From NCBI RefSeq assembly GCF_014904695.1, contig NZ_JACXXN010000008.1, positions 236,519-300,518 of the forward strand: a DNA stretch of 64,000 nucleotides, given 5' to 3'. Of this stretch, positions 37,721 to 47,948 are shown piece after piece. Each line of letters opens with the position of its first letter. Within the stretch, counting starts at the first letter, position 1. A model generated the notes under the pieces. It was not told the origin of the DNA, made no database searches, and worked only from the letters and a program-made list of their open reading frames with translations. A program made the position numbers and the translations under genes. This stretch comes from Nostoc sp. MG11. GTDB taxonomy: Bacteria > Cyanobacteriota > Cyanobacteriia > Cyanobacteriales > Nostocaceae.

Positions 37721-38794
37721 TTAAGCCTTACCACTACCTAACAAATACAGCAGTGCCATGCGAACAGCAACACCGCTAGTAACTTGCGATTGAATAAGAC
37801 TAAATTCCGGGTCATCCATCAAATCAGAGCTAATTTCCACACCACGGTTGACTGGGCCTGGATGCAAAACTTTAACGTTAGGTTTGCACAATTGCAACTT
37901 TGCGCGAGTAATCCCAAATAGCTGATGATATTCTCGCAAACTTGGCAGTAGATGAGCGGTCATACGTTCCTTTTGCAGACGCAAAGTCATGACAAAATCA
38001 GCATCCTGCAAAGCTGGTTCTAGTTGCCAATGTAGAAATAGTTGGGGACTGGGAGATGAGGGAGCAGGGGAAGCAGGGGAAGCAGGGGAAGATGAGGGAG
38101 AAATAACCAATGACTCTTGACTTCTGTCTCCTGTATCCTCAGAGAAATACTCAGCAAATAACTTGGGTAAGAGGGTAGGTGGCGCGGCGAGATGTACTTG
38201 AGCACCACTGGCAATTAAACTCCAGATATTTGACCGCGCAACGCGAGAATGCAAAATATCCCCAACAATGGCAATTTTTTTACCTTTTAAAAGTTCCAAT
38301 CGCGGATTAGCTGGGTCAATTAAAGTACAAATCGTAAATAAATCTAGCAGTGCTTGAGAAGGATGCTCATGTTGACCATCACCAGCATTGAGAACACTAA
38401 CTCGTACACCTAAACGATCCATTTCAGCTGCGATCGCATTTGGTACTCCTGCCTCTCGATGGCGAATCACCATAATATCAGTTCCCATTGCCAAATAAGT
38501 CTTCGCTGTGTCGAGAATTGTCTCTCCTTTTGTCATCGAAGAAGTTGCTGCGGCAAAGTTCAGTGTATCCGCACTTAAGCGTTTTGCCGCAATTTCAAAA
38601 CTGCTGCGAGTCCGGGTAGACGATTCAAAAAACAAATTCGCCACCACCTGTCCTTGTAAAGTTGGCACTTTCTTTGTCCGCCGTGATAATACCTCTTGAA
38701 AAGAAGCAGCAGTTTGCAAGACAGTATCGTATTCAGCGGTAGTGAAGTCAGCCAGGGAAAGAACGTGATGGCGATTCCATGTGGTAGTAGGCAT
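37721..38794 (-). CDS. pyrB: Aspartate carbamoyltransferase catalytic subunit with a Ser/Pro-rich insertion
   Basis: 357 residues. Catalytic motifs intact: [19 protein letters not shown] (carbamoyl-phosphate loop), [29 protein letters not shown] and a C-terminal [19 protein letters not shown]. Between AEYF (about 217) and QLFLHW (251) there is a 32-residue low-complexity insertion ([17 protein letters not shown]). The DNA there (38045-38140) is a GCAGGGGAAGCAGGGG-type intergenic repeat plus a TGACTCTTGACTTC-like stretch. The rest has normal family length, so the repeat seems to have entered in frame at a surface loop. The enzyme makes carbamoyl-aspartate in pyrimidine synthesis. Confidence 0.95.
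   Translation of the reverse strand: MPTTTWNRHHVLSLADFTTAEYDTVLQTAASFQEVLSRRTKKVPTLQGQVVANLFFESSTRTRSSFEIAAKRLSADTLNFAAATSSMTKGETILDTAKTYLAMGTDIMVIRHREAGVPNAIAAEMDRLGVRVSVLNAGDGQHEHPSQALLDLFTICTLIDPANPRLELLKGKKIAIVGDILHSRVARSNIWSLIASGAQVHLAAPPTLLPKLFAEYFSEDTGDRSQESLVISPSSSPASPASPAPSSPSPQLFLHWQLEPALQDADFVMTLRLQKERMTAHLLPSLREYHQLFGITRAKLQLCKPNVKVLHPGPVNRGVEISSDLMDDPEFSLIQSQVTSGVAVRMALLYLLGSGKA
38045..38140. repeat. Intergenic-type repeat inserted in frame in pyrB
   Basis: Three tandem copies of GCAGGGGAA followed by AATGACTCTTGACTTC-like DNA of the kind seen in many non-coding gaps here. It encodes residues 219-250 of PyrB and keeps the frame. Confidence 0.65.
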
Positions 38795-38997
38795 AAATAG
38801 CTATCATCCTGCTATGGAAATACGACTACTCGCGTTTCTATAGCTTTTTAATTTACATACGCAGAGGAAATGATAGCATCTGTCTTCTATCAAATTGTTT
38901 TGTCATTGGTCATTGGTCATTTGTATTTTTAAAGCACAAAGGACTAGTGACTAATGACAGTTTTAACAAAATATGCGATTTTGAAGCACTTAGTTGA

Positions 38998-40350
38998 TTA
39001 AATTGGTAAATGTAATACCTTTAAAGCAAACGAAATCAGAGTCAGGAACGTTAAAAACCCAATTGTATCCAGCATTGTTGTCACTAATGGCCCGCTAACT
39101 AAAGCAGGGTCGAGCTTTAGCCGTTTCAAACCCATTGGTAGTAAAGTACCAAGTGTAACAGCCACAATTGTATTAGTTGCCATTACCATTCCGGCAATTA
39201 AAGCCACCCATCGCTCTTGGGGTCGCGCCCAAATCAAGGAAAGTAGGAACATTGTGGTGGCTAAAACTACGGCTGTGCCTAAACCAGCACAAAGTTCTTT
39301 GCGGAGAATTTTCAGCGTATCTTTGGGTGTCACCTCACCCACACCCAAGCCTCGGATGGTTACTGTCAATGCTTGAATCCCAACAGTACCACCAGTGTTA
39401 GAGAAAATTGGCATGATGACTGCTAGAACTGGCACGGCAGAAATTATAGCTTGGAAAGGCGCGATCGCACTAGCTGCACCAATATAGAGTGCCATGATAC
39501 CCAACAGCCAGGGCAAGCGGTTGCGTATGGTGAGTAGAGGAGAAGACAAAGCTGCTTCATCACCACTTACACCCGCCAATTTTTGAATATCTTCTGTAGC
39601 TTCCTCCTCCAAAATATCCATCACATCATCAATGGTGATAATGCCGACTAATCGGTCTTCCCTGTCAACCACGGGAATAGCAATTAAGTCATAGCGCTTC
39701 ATGATTTGGGCGACTTCTTCTTGGGGGGTTTCGGTTCTCACTTTGATAACGCGATCGCTTGCAATATCTCGGATTAAAACATCAGGAAAAGTAAACAATA
39801 ACTGACGCAGTGAAACCACTCTCACTAACGTGCGGTTGTCGTCTGTGACGTAGGCGTAGTAAATTGTTTCCTTGTCTTCGTCCTGACGGCGGATTTTGCT
39901 TAAGGCTTCACCTACAGTTAATCCCTCCCGCAATCGGACATATTCCGTCGTCATCACCCGCCCAGCAGTACCTTCTGGATAACCGAGAATCGTTGCTGTG
40001 GCTTGCCTTTGTTCTGGACTCAGTTCTTGCAACAGCCGTTTAATTACCCCAGCAGGCAGTTCGTCAAATAATTCTGCTCGTTCATCGGGACTCATCGCCT
40101 CTACAAGTTGCACTACTTCGACATCATGCAACGAATTAATTAACTCTTCCTGCACCTCTGTTGGCAGATATTCAAATACATCAATTGCTTGAGTTTTGTT
40201 GAGTAAACGAAATGCGATCGCTCGTTGTTTTTTAGGCAATTGTGTAATGTATTCACCTACATCCACTGGTTGTAAGCGATTTAAATCCCATTTCAACTGG
40301 TTCAAATCGGCAACATCAAGAGCCGTGCGGACATCCTGTGTGAGCATCAT
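38998..40350 (-). CDS. mgtE: Magnesium transporter MgtE
   Basis: 450 residues, normal length. The N-terminal superhelical domain (about 10-130) contains LPTEVQEELINSLHDVEV and GVIKRLLQELSPEQRQATAT. Two CBS domains follow (about 137-260; LVGIITIDDVMDILEEEATE). Five membrane helices (about 285-448) carry the pore stretch IMPIFSNTGGTVGIQALTV. It is a magnesium-gated magnesium channel of the inner membrane. The start may be either of the two leading Mets; AGGAGGT lies just before. A structured leader of about 100 nt precedes it. Confidence 0.95.
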   Translation of the reverse strand: MMLTQDVRTALDVADLNQLKWDLNRLQPVDVGEYITQLPKKQRAIAFRLLNKTQAIDVFEYLPTEVQEELINSLHDVEVVQLVEAMSPDERAELFDELPAGVIKRLLQELSPEQRQATATILGYPEGTAGRVMTTEYVRLREGLTVGEALSKIRRQDEDKETIYYAYVTDDNRTLVRVVSLRQLLFTFPDVLIRDIASDRVIKVRTETPQEEVAQIMKRYDLIAIPVVDREDRLVGIITIDDVMDILEEEATEDIQKLAGVSGDEAALSSPLLTIRNRLPWLLGIMALYIGAASAIAPFQAIISAVPVLAVIMPIFSNTGGTVGIQALTVTIRGLGVGEVTPKDTLKILRKELCAGLGTAVVLATTMFLLSLIWARPQERWVALIAGMVMATNTIVAVTLGTLLPMGLKRLKLDPALVSGPLVTTMLDTIGFLTFLTLISFALKVLHLPI

Positions 40351-40470
40351 ACATAATACCTCCTAATGTCTCCCCCGCGCTGAGAGACTGCCTCACCAGC
40401 TTAGAGGAGGTTGATACTGCCATCCTGTGGACTTTGGTCCATAAAATCTCAAAAATTCAATATCGATATC
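40351..40470 (-). promoter_or_regulatory. Candidate structured mRNA leader of mgtE
   Basis: Reading towards the gene: a TGGAC-CAAA-GTCCA hairpin (40430-40443), then CTAAGCTGGTGAGGCAGTCT with CTCAGC that can pair back, then GGGGGAGACATTAGGAGG at the ribosome site. The GGTGAGGC piece recalls the M-box magnesium riboswitch, but I cannot build its full conserved core, so I leave it as a candidate leader. Confidence 0.3.
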
Positions 40471-40971
40471 CAATCGGGGTATCGCTAAGCCATATACTAA
40501 CCCGGAATGGTGTTGTGCGGTAACTAATTACTAGTGTTGAGAATATATGGCATTTTGCACAAGTCAGCAACTTATTGCCCTGATTTTTATGTAATGTTCC
40601 TGTGACTTAAAGTAAATTTTACTACTGTTATAATTTGTGTCAACCTAATCAAAGAATTTACGGACAAACTTTATATAGTTAAAATCTTTACAAAGAGATG
40701 CGTAAATTAAAAGCGATCGCCACAGCAAAATTACGAGATGCGATCGCGTAGCGTCTCCGTAGGAGAATCGCCTCCGGCGGGGCGTAGCCCATCGCTTTTC
40801 GCCCAAATCTCAGTTTGTTTAGCAATAACTGGTGGTAACATTTGTGCAATGGCGATCGCTATTGCCGGAAACTGCAAGCATGAAACCCAAATAACATATT
40901 TATAGTTATTCTAAATCGGGCAATGTTTACTGGCAATAAACAGTTACTAACTCTTCATTCCTAACTTTCAG
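40471..40971. other. Intergenic region upstream of the mgtE leader
   Basis: About 500 bp with no gene. It contains several HIP1 sites and a GC-rich repeat block (40737-40796). AT-rich DNA at 40500-40700 could hold the mgtE promoter. Confidence 0.45.
40737..40796. repeat. GC-rich interspersed repeat block
   Basis: A GATGCGATCGCGTAGCG start, a TCTCCGTAGGAGA hairpin, CGCCTCCGGCGGGGCG and GTAGCCCATCGC, all within 60 bp. This is a composite of the GCGTAGCC repeat family seen at 1884, 19996 and 34501. Confidence 0.65.
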
Positions 40972-41106
40972 TTACCAAACAGATTTCTTGAGCGAACCAT
41001 CAGCGTATAGTTCTAGTGGTACTAGCTCGATTTTCCCATTAACTTTAACTTGGGAGTAAACCAATCTTACTAGAGGAGCATGATTTTCGTTGTAACGCAG
41101 AGACAT
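40972..41106 (-). CDS. Small conserved-looking protein, 44 residues
   Basis: ATG at 41106 with AGGAGAT six nt upstream; stop TAA at 40972. The product begins MSLRYNENHAPLVRLVYSQV and ends ELYADGSLKKSVW. It is soluble, with a regular alternation of beta-type residues (VKVNGKIELVPLELYADG) suggesting a small sheet. The good ribosome site and unbiased composition argue for a real gene. No family name known. Upstream to 41436 is a 330-bp gap in which I see nothing else. Confidence 0.55.
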   Translation of the reverse strand: MSLRYNENHAPLVRLVYSQVKVNGKIELVPLELYADGSLKKSVW

Positions 41107-41436
41107 AATTTATCTCCTTTTCTACTGACTTTTATTGTGTTCAAAAACTTTGATGTTTATCATTTACTCAACGGATTTTTGGTTAATCTTGTCTCTTTTG
41201 AATGGTTATTTATCCTTATTTAAAATTATCAATATCTCTTGTTGAATAAGTATAAATTCGCACACGTGGCGATCAAGATTTGAAAAAATATTGGATTTTG
41301 GTTATGGTTCACTGAAATTCAGCACCGAGACGCCTAGTAACGCGAGATAATAAGAAACTCACGCTAACCTTGTCTGTGTGCAACTAATTCTTCACAGCCA
41401 TAGGGTCGAATTCCGCAAGCTGCTCTGAACCAAACC
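41107..41436. other. Divergent control region
   Basis: 330 bp, AT-rich, between the small minus-strand gene and the plus-strand GH15-like gene. Promoters for both should lie here; no element could be assigned. Confidence 0.35.
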
Positions 41437-44400
41437 ATGAAAACATCTACCAAATTGCTAGCTCGCCTGGAGTATTACTACCAGCAAATTCAAACTATCA
41501 TCCTTGCTCGTCAAAATCCGATAACTGGTTTGCTACCTGCAAGTACAGCTATCACTGCTCACGGTGATTATACTGATGCCTGGGTGCGAGACAATGTTTA
41601 CAGCATTTTGGGAGTTTGGGGTTTAGCGCTCGCATACCGCAAGGTTGACGACCACGAAGGACACAGGTATGAACTAGAACATAGTGTCATCAAGCTGATG
41701 CGTGGGCTGCTTTTCGCGATGATGCGACAGGCTCATAAAGTGGAGACATTTAAACACACTCAGTCGCTACTGGATGGTCTACACGCCAAATACAATACTG
41801 CGACTGGCGACATTGTTGTTGGTGATGACGAATGGGGACATTTGCAACTTGATGCCACATCTATATTTTTACTGATGTTGGCGCAAATGACCGCTACGGG
41901 ATTACAAATAATCTATACGATTGATGAAGTGAATTTCGTCCAAAACTTGGTTTACTACATTGGACGAGCTTATCGCACACCAGATTATGGCATTTGGGAA
42001 CGCGGAAACAAAATTAATCATGGCAATGCCGAGTTAAACACCAGTTCCGTGGGTATGGCAAAAGCGGCTTTGGAAGCCATCAACGGGCTGAATTTATTTG
42101 GCGTACATGGTAGTCAAACATCAGTAATTCATGTGCTACCAGATGAAATCGCCCGCGCCCGGATTACCCTAGAATCCCTATTACCTAGAGAATCTGGCTC
42201 TAAAGAAATTGATGCGGCGCTGTTGAGTATTATTAGTTTTCCTGCTTTTGCGGTCGAAGATTTGCAGTTACGCGATCGCACCTTTAACGAGATTATCACC
42301 AAACTTGCAGGCAAATACGGCTGCAAACGCTTCTTGCGCGATGGACACCAAACCGTATTAGAAGACAGCCACCGCTTGCACTATGAACCGTGGGAACTCA
42401 AGCAATTTGAGCATATTGAATGCGAATGGCCATTATTTTTCACTTATTTAATTCTAGATGGGTTATTTCGTGGAAATCCAGAGCAAGTTCAAAATTACCA
42501 AGAGCGCTTAGAATCATTACTCATTGAACAAAATGGTTTGCGTTTATTGCCAGAACTTTATTATGTTCCAGCCGAAAAAATAGAAGCTGAAAAGTTAGCA
42601 CCCCAAACTCAACCACGTTTACCCAACGAAAATATTCCTCTAGTGTGGGCGCAGAGTTTATATCTTCTTGGTCAAATGTTAAGTGAAGATTTACTAGCAG
42701 TTGGTGATATCGATCCCTTGGGAAGACATTTATGCGTAGGAAAGCAGCGCGAGGCATTAGTACAAATTGCTTTGTTAGCGGAAGATGAAGATTTACAAGC
42801 CAAATTACAAGTCCACGGTATTGAAACCCAAACACCCTCCCAATTAGAACCAATTCAGGTGAGAAAAGCAGGGGAACTTTCAGATATTTATACTCAAATT
42901 GGACACAACAAAAAGCTCAGTTTAACTGGGCGTCCAGTGCGGCGGCTACGGAGTTTGACAACATCTAGAATCTTTCGCATTCAGGGTGAAACAATTGTAT
43001 TTTTGCCCTCATTTTTAGACTCAGAGCAATTTTATTTAACCCTCGATTACCATTTTCTGCTGGATCAAATTAGAAGCGAACTAGCCTACATTCAAAAGTA
43101 TTGGAGTGATTTAGGACGTCCTACTTTAACTTTAATGTTGACACACACAATATTAGATATCGGTTCTGAGGCATTACTAGAACTGATGCAAGAACTAAAA
43201 GACGGTATTTGTAATGGTGTGCGGGTAAAATTGGGACGACTAAATCAGCTAATGCTAACAGCCGGGATGCAAAGAATTGATTTTCTTCAAGATACGAAAT
43301 TGTCCCTGTCGCCAGTTAAAAATGCTGGGCCACGTTGCTATTACCTACCTTATCATCCGGGAAAAAATTGGCGCTTAAGACATACCCAAGAATTTCAGAT
43401 GGAGTGTGAAACTAACTTGGGGTTATTACTTTCTTATTTGCGCTCATCAGAAAATATCTATGAGCAAATTGAGTTATTGCAGACTTTGACGCGATTGCAG
43501 GGATTGAAATTTGATACGGGATATGGGGGGCCAGGATATCCTGTCACCGTAGCCGATTTACTTGATGAAGTTTACACCAAAGCTGGAGATTTAGGCATCT
43601 GGGCGGTAGTACGTCGTGCTGCTGGGTTACGGCGGATGGTTGATATCGGCTTATCAGATGCAGTGACGAGTATTTTGGTGCAAGGTAAGCAAATTGCTGT
43701 AGGTAAAGCTTATAGTGAAGCGTCGCTGATTACCGTACCCATGTCTCACCATGAGATTGCTGAGAAAATTAATCACTTTTGTCGTGAAGATATCCGCGAT
43801 CGCGTCCTCACACAAGAGATCTTAATCTATCTTGGCATCCTCATCCGTTCAGAAACCGAACTATTTCGAGGACTGTTGACGTTAAGAGTCGGCTATCTAA
43901 TTCTGTTAATAACCAGCGAACTAGCGCGGGAATTGCAGGTTACTCAAGATGAAGCATACGATCATTTAATGCAACTTTCACCCTTTGAGGTGAAAATGCG
44001 TCTGTATCAGGTATTAGCTGGATATAGTGGCATGAGTAACTTGCTTCGCCAGATGGAATCTCTGCACGTCAAACAAAAAGAAAGTGATATTGCTTGGGTG
44101 GTGCTACCAGCAATCACAGAAGAAATAGAAGTACCCCCTGGCGGTTGGCGGCGGTTTCGCCAAGCAGAAGGTGCAACAGGCCGCGTACCCAAAGAATTTT
44201 TTAAGCAGATTTGGCTATTGATGCAACATTGTAAGGGCTTAGTGATTGGCGATAAACTAGAGCGCCGCAATCGTTTAGATAGTGAGTTAATGCTATCAGA
44301 AATGACAGCAGGAGAAAGGAATTTTGCTTTGTTAGTTGAGCATTTGCTAAATAAAATTGAGGCTCCAGAATACCGACAAGTTAATATCGAAGCATTAATA

Positions 44401-44643
44401 GAATTAGCTGCGATCGCTGCCAATAACACCAACCTACAAATCGAAGAATATATAGTGTTGGATGTGTTAATTGGTCATGCAGTGAGACTAGCATGGTTAG
44501 AACGCCATCCTGAAAAAGGCGATCGCTATGACGAAGATAAAGCTAGTGCGTGGCGATCATTTTACAATACTTCTCCTAGAGATTGCGCTAGTTATATCCT
44601 CAAAGCATTCAGGTTCTTGACTGAGTTTGTGAGGGAGTTTTAA
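41437..44643 (+). CDS. Glycoside hydrolase family 15-like / phosphorylase-kinase-alpha-like protein
   Basis: 1068 residues. The N-terminal half is an (alpha/alpha)6-barrel of the GH15/phosphorylase kinase alpha type: ITAHGDYTDAWVRDNVYSIL, LDGLHAKYNTATGDIVVGDD, WGHLQLDATSIFLLMLAQM, YGIWERGNKINHGNAELNTS. A glutamate-containing IECEWPLFFTYLILDGLF follows. The C-terminal half resembles the helical regulatory part of phosphorylase kinase (YDHLMQLSPFEVKMRLYQVL, LNKIEAPEYRQVNIEALIEL). Cyanobacterial members are large and uncharacterised. A role in alpha-glucan turnover is likely from the family, and GlgP and other sugar enzymes lie on this chromosome segment. No signal peptide. Confidence 0.85.
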   Translation: MKTSTKLLARLEYYYQQIQTIILARQNPITGLLPASTAITAHGDYTDAWVRDNVYSILGVWGLALAYRKVDDHEGHRYELEHSVIKLMRGLLFAMMRQAHKVETFKHTQSLLDGLHAKYNTATGDIVVGDDEWGHLQLDATSIFLLMLAQMTATGLQIIYTIDEVNFVQNLVYYIGRAYRTPDYGIWERGNKINHGNAELNTSSVGMAKAALEAINGLNLFGVHGSQTSVIHVLPDEIARARITLESLLPRESGSKEIDAALLSIISFPAFAVEDLQLRDRTFNEIITKLAGKYGCKRFLRDGHQTVLEDSHRLHYEPWELKQFEHIECEWPLFFTYLILDGLFRGNPEQVQNYQERLESLLIEQNGLRLLPELYYVPAEKIEAEKLAPQTQPRLPNENIPLVWAQSLYLLGQMLSEDLLAVGDIDPLGRHLCVGKQREALVQIALLAEDEDLQAKLQVHGIETQTPSQLEPIQVRKAGELSDIYTQIGHNKKLSLTGRPVRRLRSLTTSRIFRIQGETIVFLPSFLDSEQFYLTLDYHFLLDQIRSELAYIQKYWSDLGRPTLTLMLTHTILDIGSEALLELMQELKDGICNGVRVKLGRLNQLMLTAGMQRIDFLQDTKLSLSPVKNAGPRCYYLPYHPGKNWRLRHTQEFQMECETNLGLLLSYLRSSENIYEQIELLQTLTRLQGLKFDTGYGGPGYPVTVADLLDEVYTKAGDLGIWAVVRRAAGLRRMVDIGLSDAVTSILVQGKQIAVGKAYSEASLITVPMSHHEIAEKINHFCREDIRDRVLTQEILIYLGILIRSETELFRGLLTLRVGYLILLITSELARELQVTQDEAYDHLMQLSPFEVKMRLYQVLAGYSGMSNLLRQMESLHVKQKESDIAWVVLPAITEEIEVPPGGWRRFRQAEGATGRVPKEFFKQIWLLMQHCKGLVIGDKLERRNRLDSELMLSEMTAGERNFALLVEHLLNKIEAPEYRQVNIEALIELAAIAANNTNLQIEEYIVLDVLIGHAVRLAWLERHPEKGDRYDEDKASAWRSFYNTSPRDCASYILKAFRFLTEFVREF

Positions 44644-44665
44644 ACGCAAAGGAGCGCAAAGAAAG

Positions 44666-44770
44666 ATGGAGAATGAGTTGAGTGGAGTGATTATTGGTTG
44701 TGGGATGAGGGTACATACGGCTTTGGGGCCGGGTTTGTTGGAGTCAGCTTATGAGGCGTGTTACGCGTAG
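44666..44770 (+). pseudogene. Truncated GxxExxY-family protein gene
   Basis: ATG at 44666 gives MENELSGVIIGCGMRVHTAL followed by GPGLLESAYEACYA and TAG at 44768. This is the start of the GxxExxY family (usual length about 125; the GLLESAY motif gives the name), cut after 34 codons. The flanks carry an inverted repeat: ACGCAAAGGAGCGCAAAG before and CTTTGCGCCCCTTTGCGT after. That suggests the middle was lost by deletion between repeats. Confidence 0.75.
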
Positions 44771-44886
44771 CCAACAACCTCTAATTCTCACTTTGCGCCC
44801 CTTTGCGTTCCTCTGCGTTTAAAAAATATCCCCTACTTCAGATACCAAAAGCAGGAGATTTATTAGATTTTATTTGATTGAAAAAA

Positions 44887-45201
44887 CTACTTAACCGAAA
44901 CAGCATCAACATCAATCGTGCTTGCGGTGGAGGTAGAACCATCTGGAGTATTGACAGCTTCGGTGTTTACATCACCCTTACGGGCTTTCCAGCCTTCAAT
45001 TACTAGTCCAGATACTTCACCAACTAGTAGGGTTAAAAGGAAAACATCATCAATCTGTCCCACAATAGGTATAAAATCTGGGGCGATATCAATTGGGCTG
45101 ACCAAATAAACTAGTGTTCCTAAAATTATCCACCAACGGTACTTTGGGTTACGAAGCGAATTACGATACCAAGTGTAAAGTGATTGGATTGAGAAATTCA
45201 T
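44887..45201 (-). CDS. YkvA family (DUF1232) membrane protein
   Basis: 104 residues. The DUF1232 signature is clear: WYRNSLRNPKYRWWIILGTL, VYLVSPIDIAPDFIPIVGQI and DDVFLLTLLVGEVSGLVIEG. One or two membrane segments (about 22-45 and 54-72) and a polar, Ser/Thr-rich C-terminal tail. The function of the family is unknown. The start ATG follows AACTGGAGGTTAAAAAC, a good GGAGG site. It stands alone between the GxxExxY remnant and the sensor kinase. Confidence 0.85.
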   Translation of the reverse strand: MNFSIQSLYTWYRNSLRNPKYRWWIILGTLVYLVSPIDIAPDFIPIVGQIDDVFLLTLLVGEVSGLVIEGWKARKGDVNTEAVNTPDGSTSTASTIDVDAVSVK

Positions 45202-45495
45202 GTTTTTAACCTCCAGTTATTTTTTATTTTGACAAACTATGCTAATAATTTCCGGTAGGAATAACCGCCCCAATTTGTCTGGAAGACTCTACTACCAAAT
45301 ACTTACCTTGTAATTCTGTATATAAGTCTAGTAATTTCTTGAGAACAAATAAGTTATCCAGCAGATATCTAGCATAAATGTTGATTATTTATGTTCTCTG
45401 GGAATCCTAGGCATATAAAGTTTTGTCTTTCTAGTATAAAGTGACCCGCTTTTAGAAAGGCAAAGCACTGATGCAAGATAAAAATTGAACTACCG

Positions 45496-47691
45496 ATGAA
45501 GAGGCGTTACTCCGGTATATTTAAAATCCCACTACAAATGGTTCTCATTGTTCCATTTGTCTTGCAAATATTTGGCGCAGTGGGTTTGGTCGGCTACTTG
45601 TCATTTAAGAATGGACAGAAAGCCGTAAATGACTTAGCAGACCAGTTGATGGCTCGAACCAGCAATATGGTAGACCTGCATCTAAATTCCTATTTATCTA
45701 TTCCCCACAAGGTGAACCAGATTAATGCTGATGCCATTCAGATGGGATTATTGAATGTACGCGATCGCAAAACCATCGGCAAGTATTTCTGGAAACAAAT
45801 GCAGACCTATGACCTGACCTACATCGGCATCGGACTAACCACAGGCGAAGGAATAGGAGCTGCTCGTTACGATGGTAAAACCGTCACGATTGATGATTGG
45901 GTTGCCAAGCCTCCGAAAAATTTCTACAACTACGCCACAAATGACCAAGGCGATCGCACTCGTGTGCTTGATATTTTGGATTGGGACAACTTCAAGGAAA
46001 CCTGGTATACGGAACCTATAAAAGCAGGTAAACCCATTTGGTCACGAATCTACACCTATTATTTACCAAATCATCCATACATTTCTGCCTCTGCGGGTCG
46101 CCCCATATATGACGCGCAAAATCGTCTGCTAGGAATGGTTGGCGTAGATATCCATCTCTTGAAACTGAGCGAGTTTTTACGGCGTTTGGATGTCAGCCGC
46201 TCTGGACAGGTTTTCATTCTAGAGCGGAATGGGATGTTGATAGCATCTAGTACGCAGCAACCCTTTACTCTAGTCAAGGAAGATATTCTGCGAGTCAAAG
46301 CCGCCGACAGCCCTGATCCTTCAGTTCAGTCCATTGCCAAACAGATTCAGCAAACTTTCAACGGCTTTGAGTCCATTGCTGAACCTCAAAAATTGCATCT
46401 CAATTGGCAAGGAGAAACGATTTTTGTCAATGTTACCCCCTGGCGTGATCAATATGGACTGGATTGGCTAGTAGTGGTTAGTGTGCCGGAACACGCCTTC
46501 ATGGCACAAATCAACGCCAACAGCCGCACTACCATTCTGCTTTGCCTAGGAGCATTGGCTGTAGCAACCCTCATGGGCTATTTTACCTCCCACTTGATTA
46601 CACAGCCGATTCTGCAAATGAACCGGGCAAGTAAGGCAATGGCTTCCGGTAATTTAGATCAGACTTTAGATATCAGAAATATCCAGGAACTAAATATACT
46701 TGCCCAATCTTTTAATCACATGGCACGGCAACTACGCGAATTCTTTACCGCCTTAGAAAACAGTAAGGCAGAGTTAGAAGATAGGGTAGAAGAACGCACA
46801 GCAGAACTCAAAACCGCTCTAAGTGAATTGCAGCGCACTCAAGCACAAGTGGTTCAAAGTGAAAAAATGTCTAGTTTGGGTCAATTGGTAGCAGGTGTAG
46901 CACATGAAATCAACAACCCGGTCAACTTTATCCACGGCAATATTACTCACCTAGCTGAATACACTCACGATTTGCTACGGATGATCCAGCTTTATCAACA
47001 ACGCCATCCTAGCAATGACCCAGAAGTGCAAGCACTAGCTAACGAAATCGATCTGGAGTTCCTAATCGAAGATTTACAGAAGATGTTATCTTCCATGAAA
47101 ATGGGAACTGACCGAATTCGTAACATTGTGCTATCACTGCGGAACTTTTCTCGCATAGATGAGGCGGAATTCAAAGCAGTTGACATTCATGAAGGAATTG
47201 AAAGTACGCTGTTGATTTTGCAACATCGTCTCAAAGACAAACCAGAATGTCCAGCAATTAAAGTGATTCGTGACTATGGCAACTTGCCCGAAGTAGAATG
47301 CTATCCTGGACAACTCAATCAAGTTTTGATGAATATTTTGGTAAATGCGATCGATGCTCTAGAAGAAGTAGATGCCAATCGCAGCTATCAGGAGATAGAG
47401 GAAAATTCCAGTCAGATTACCATCCGTACCTCAGTTAGCGATTCGCAGTGGGTAGAAATTGCGATCGCTGATAATGCAGGGGGAATGCCACAACAGATAA
47501 AAAACCGTATTTTCGATCCGTTTTTCACCACCAAACCTGTAGGCAAAGGCACAGGCATGGGTATGGCGATTAGCTATCAAATCATCACCGAAAAACATGG
47601 CGGCAAGTTGGAGTGTTTTTCTACCATAGGTCAAGGAACTGAGTTTATAATTCAAGTGCCTATTCGGCAACAAGTTGGCACAGCAATTTAA
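45496..47691 (+). CDS. Membrane sensor histidine kinase with double Cache domain
   Basis: 731 residues. TM1 at about 14-35, a large extracytoplasmic dCache-type sensor (about 40-335, with [20 protein letters not shown]), and TM2 at about 345-366. HAMP follows at about 367-420, then a coiled coil to 455, a HisKA domain with the phosphorylated His470 in [20 protein letters not shown], and an HATPase domain with N-box ([15 protein letters not shown]), ADNAGGMP and [14 protein letters not shown]. The sensor probably binds a small molecule. No response regulator gene is adjacent, so the partner is encoded elsewhere. Confidence 0.93.
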   Translation: MKRRYSGIFKIPLQMVLIVPFVLQIFGAVGLVGYLSFKNGQKAVNDLADQLMARTSNMVDLHLNSYLSIPHKVNQINADAIQMGLLNVRDRKTIGKYFWKQMQTYDLTYIGIGLTTGEGIGAARYDGKTVTIDDWVAKPPKNFYNYATNDQGDRTRVLDILDWDNFKETWYTEPIKAGKPIWSRIYTYYLPNHPYISASAGRPIYDAQNRLLGMVGVDIHLLKLSEFLRRLDVSRSGQVFILERNGMLIASSTQQPFTLVKEDILRVKAADSPDPSVQSIAKQIQQTFNGFESIAEPQKLHLNWQGETIFVNVTPWRDQYGLDWLVVVSVPEHAFMAQINANSRTTILLCLGALAVATLMGYFTSHLITQPILQMNRASKAMASGNLDQTLDIRNIQELNILAQSFNHMARQLREFFTALENSKAELEDRVEERTAELKTALSELQRTQAQVVQSEKMSSLGQLVAGVAHEINNPVNFIHGNITHLAEYTHDLLRMIQLYQQRHPSNDPEVQALANEIDLEFLIEDLQKMLSSMKMGTDRIRNIVLSLRNFSRIDEAEFKAVDIHEGIESTLLILQHRLKDKPECPAIKVIRDYGNLPEVECYPGQLNQVLMNILVNAIDALEEVDANRSYQEIEENSSQITIRTSVSDSQWVEIAIADNAGGMPQQIKNRIFDPFFTTKPVGKGTGMGMAISYQIITEKHGGKLECFSTIGQGTEFIIQVPIRQQVGTAI

Positions 47692-47948
47692 GTGGAATCT
47701 ATAACGGTTGCAATAAGGGACTTACAGCGTTTTAATTAAGGTTCTTTATTTACACTGACACAGCTAAACTAACTTTCGGTTCTTGGGATTATGGCGTCTA
47801 GTTTGCTAAGCATCAACATACAGTTCACATGATATTTTGAATTTTTCAGAAAATTTATTTTTTGGAAGTCCCTCATTTTGCATTAATCTCTAGAATTAAA
47901 ATGCCTTTGCACATTTGTTCTAATCATGGAGGGAGGAGACTTACAACA

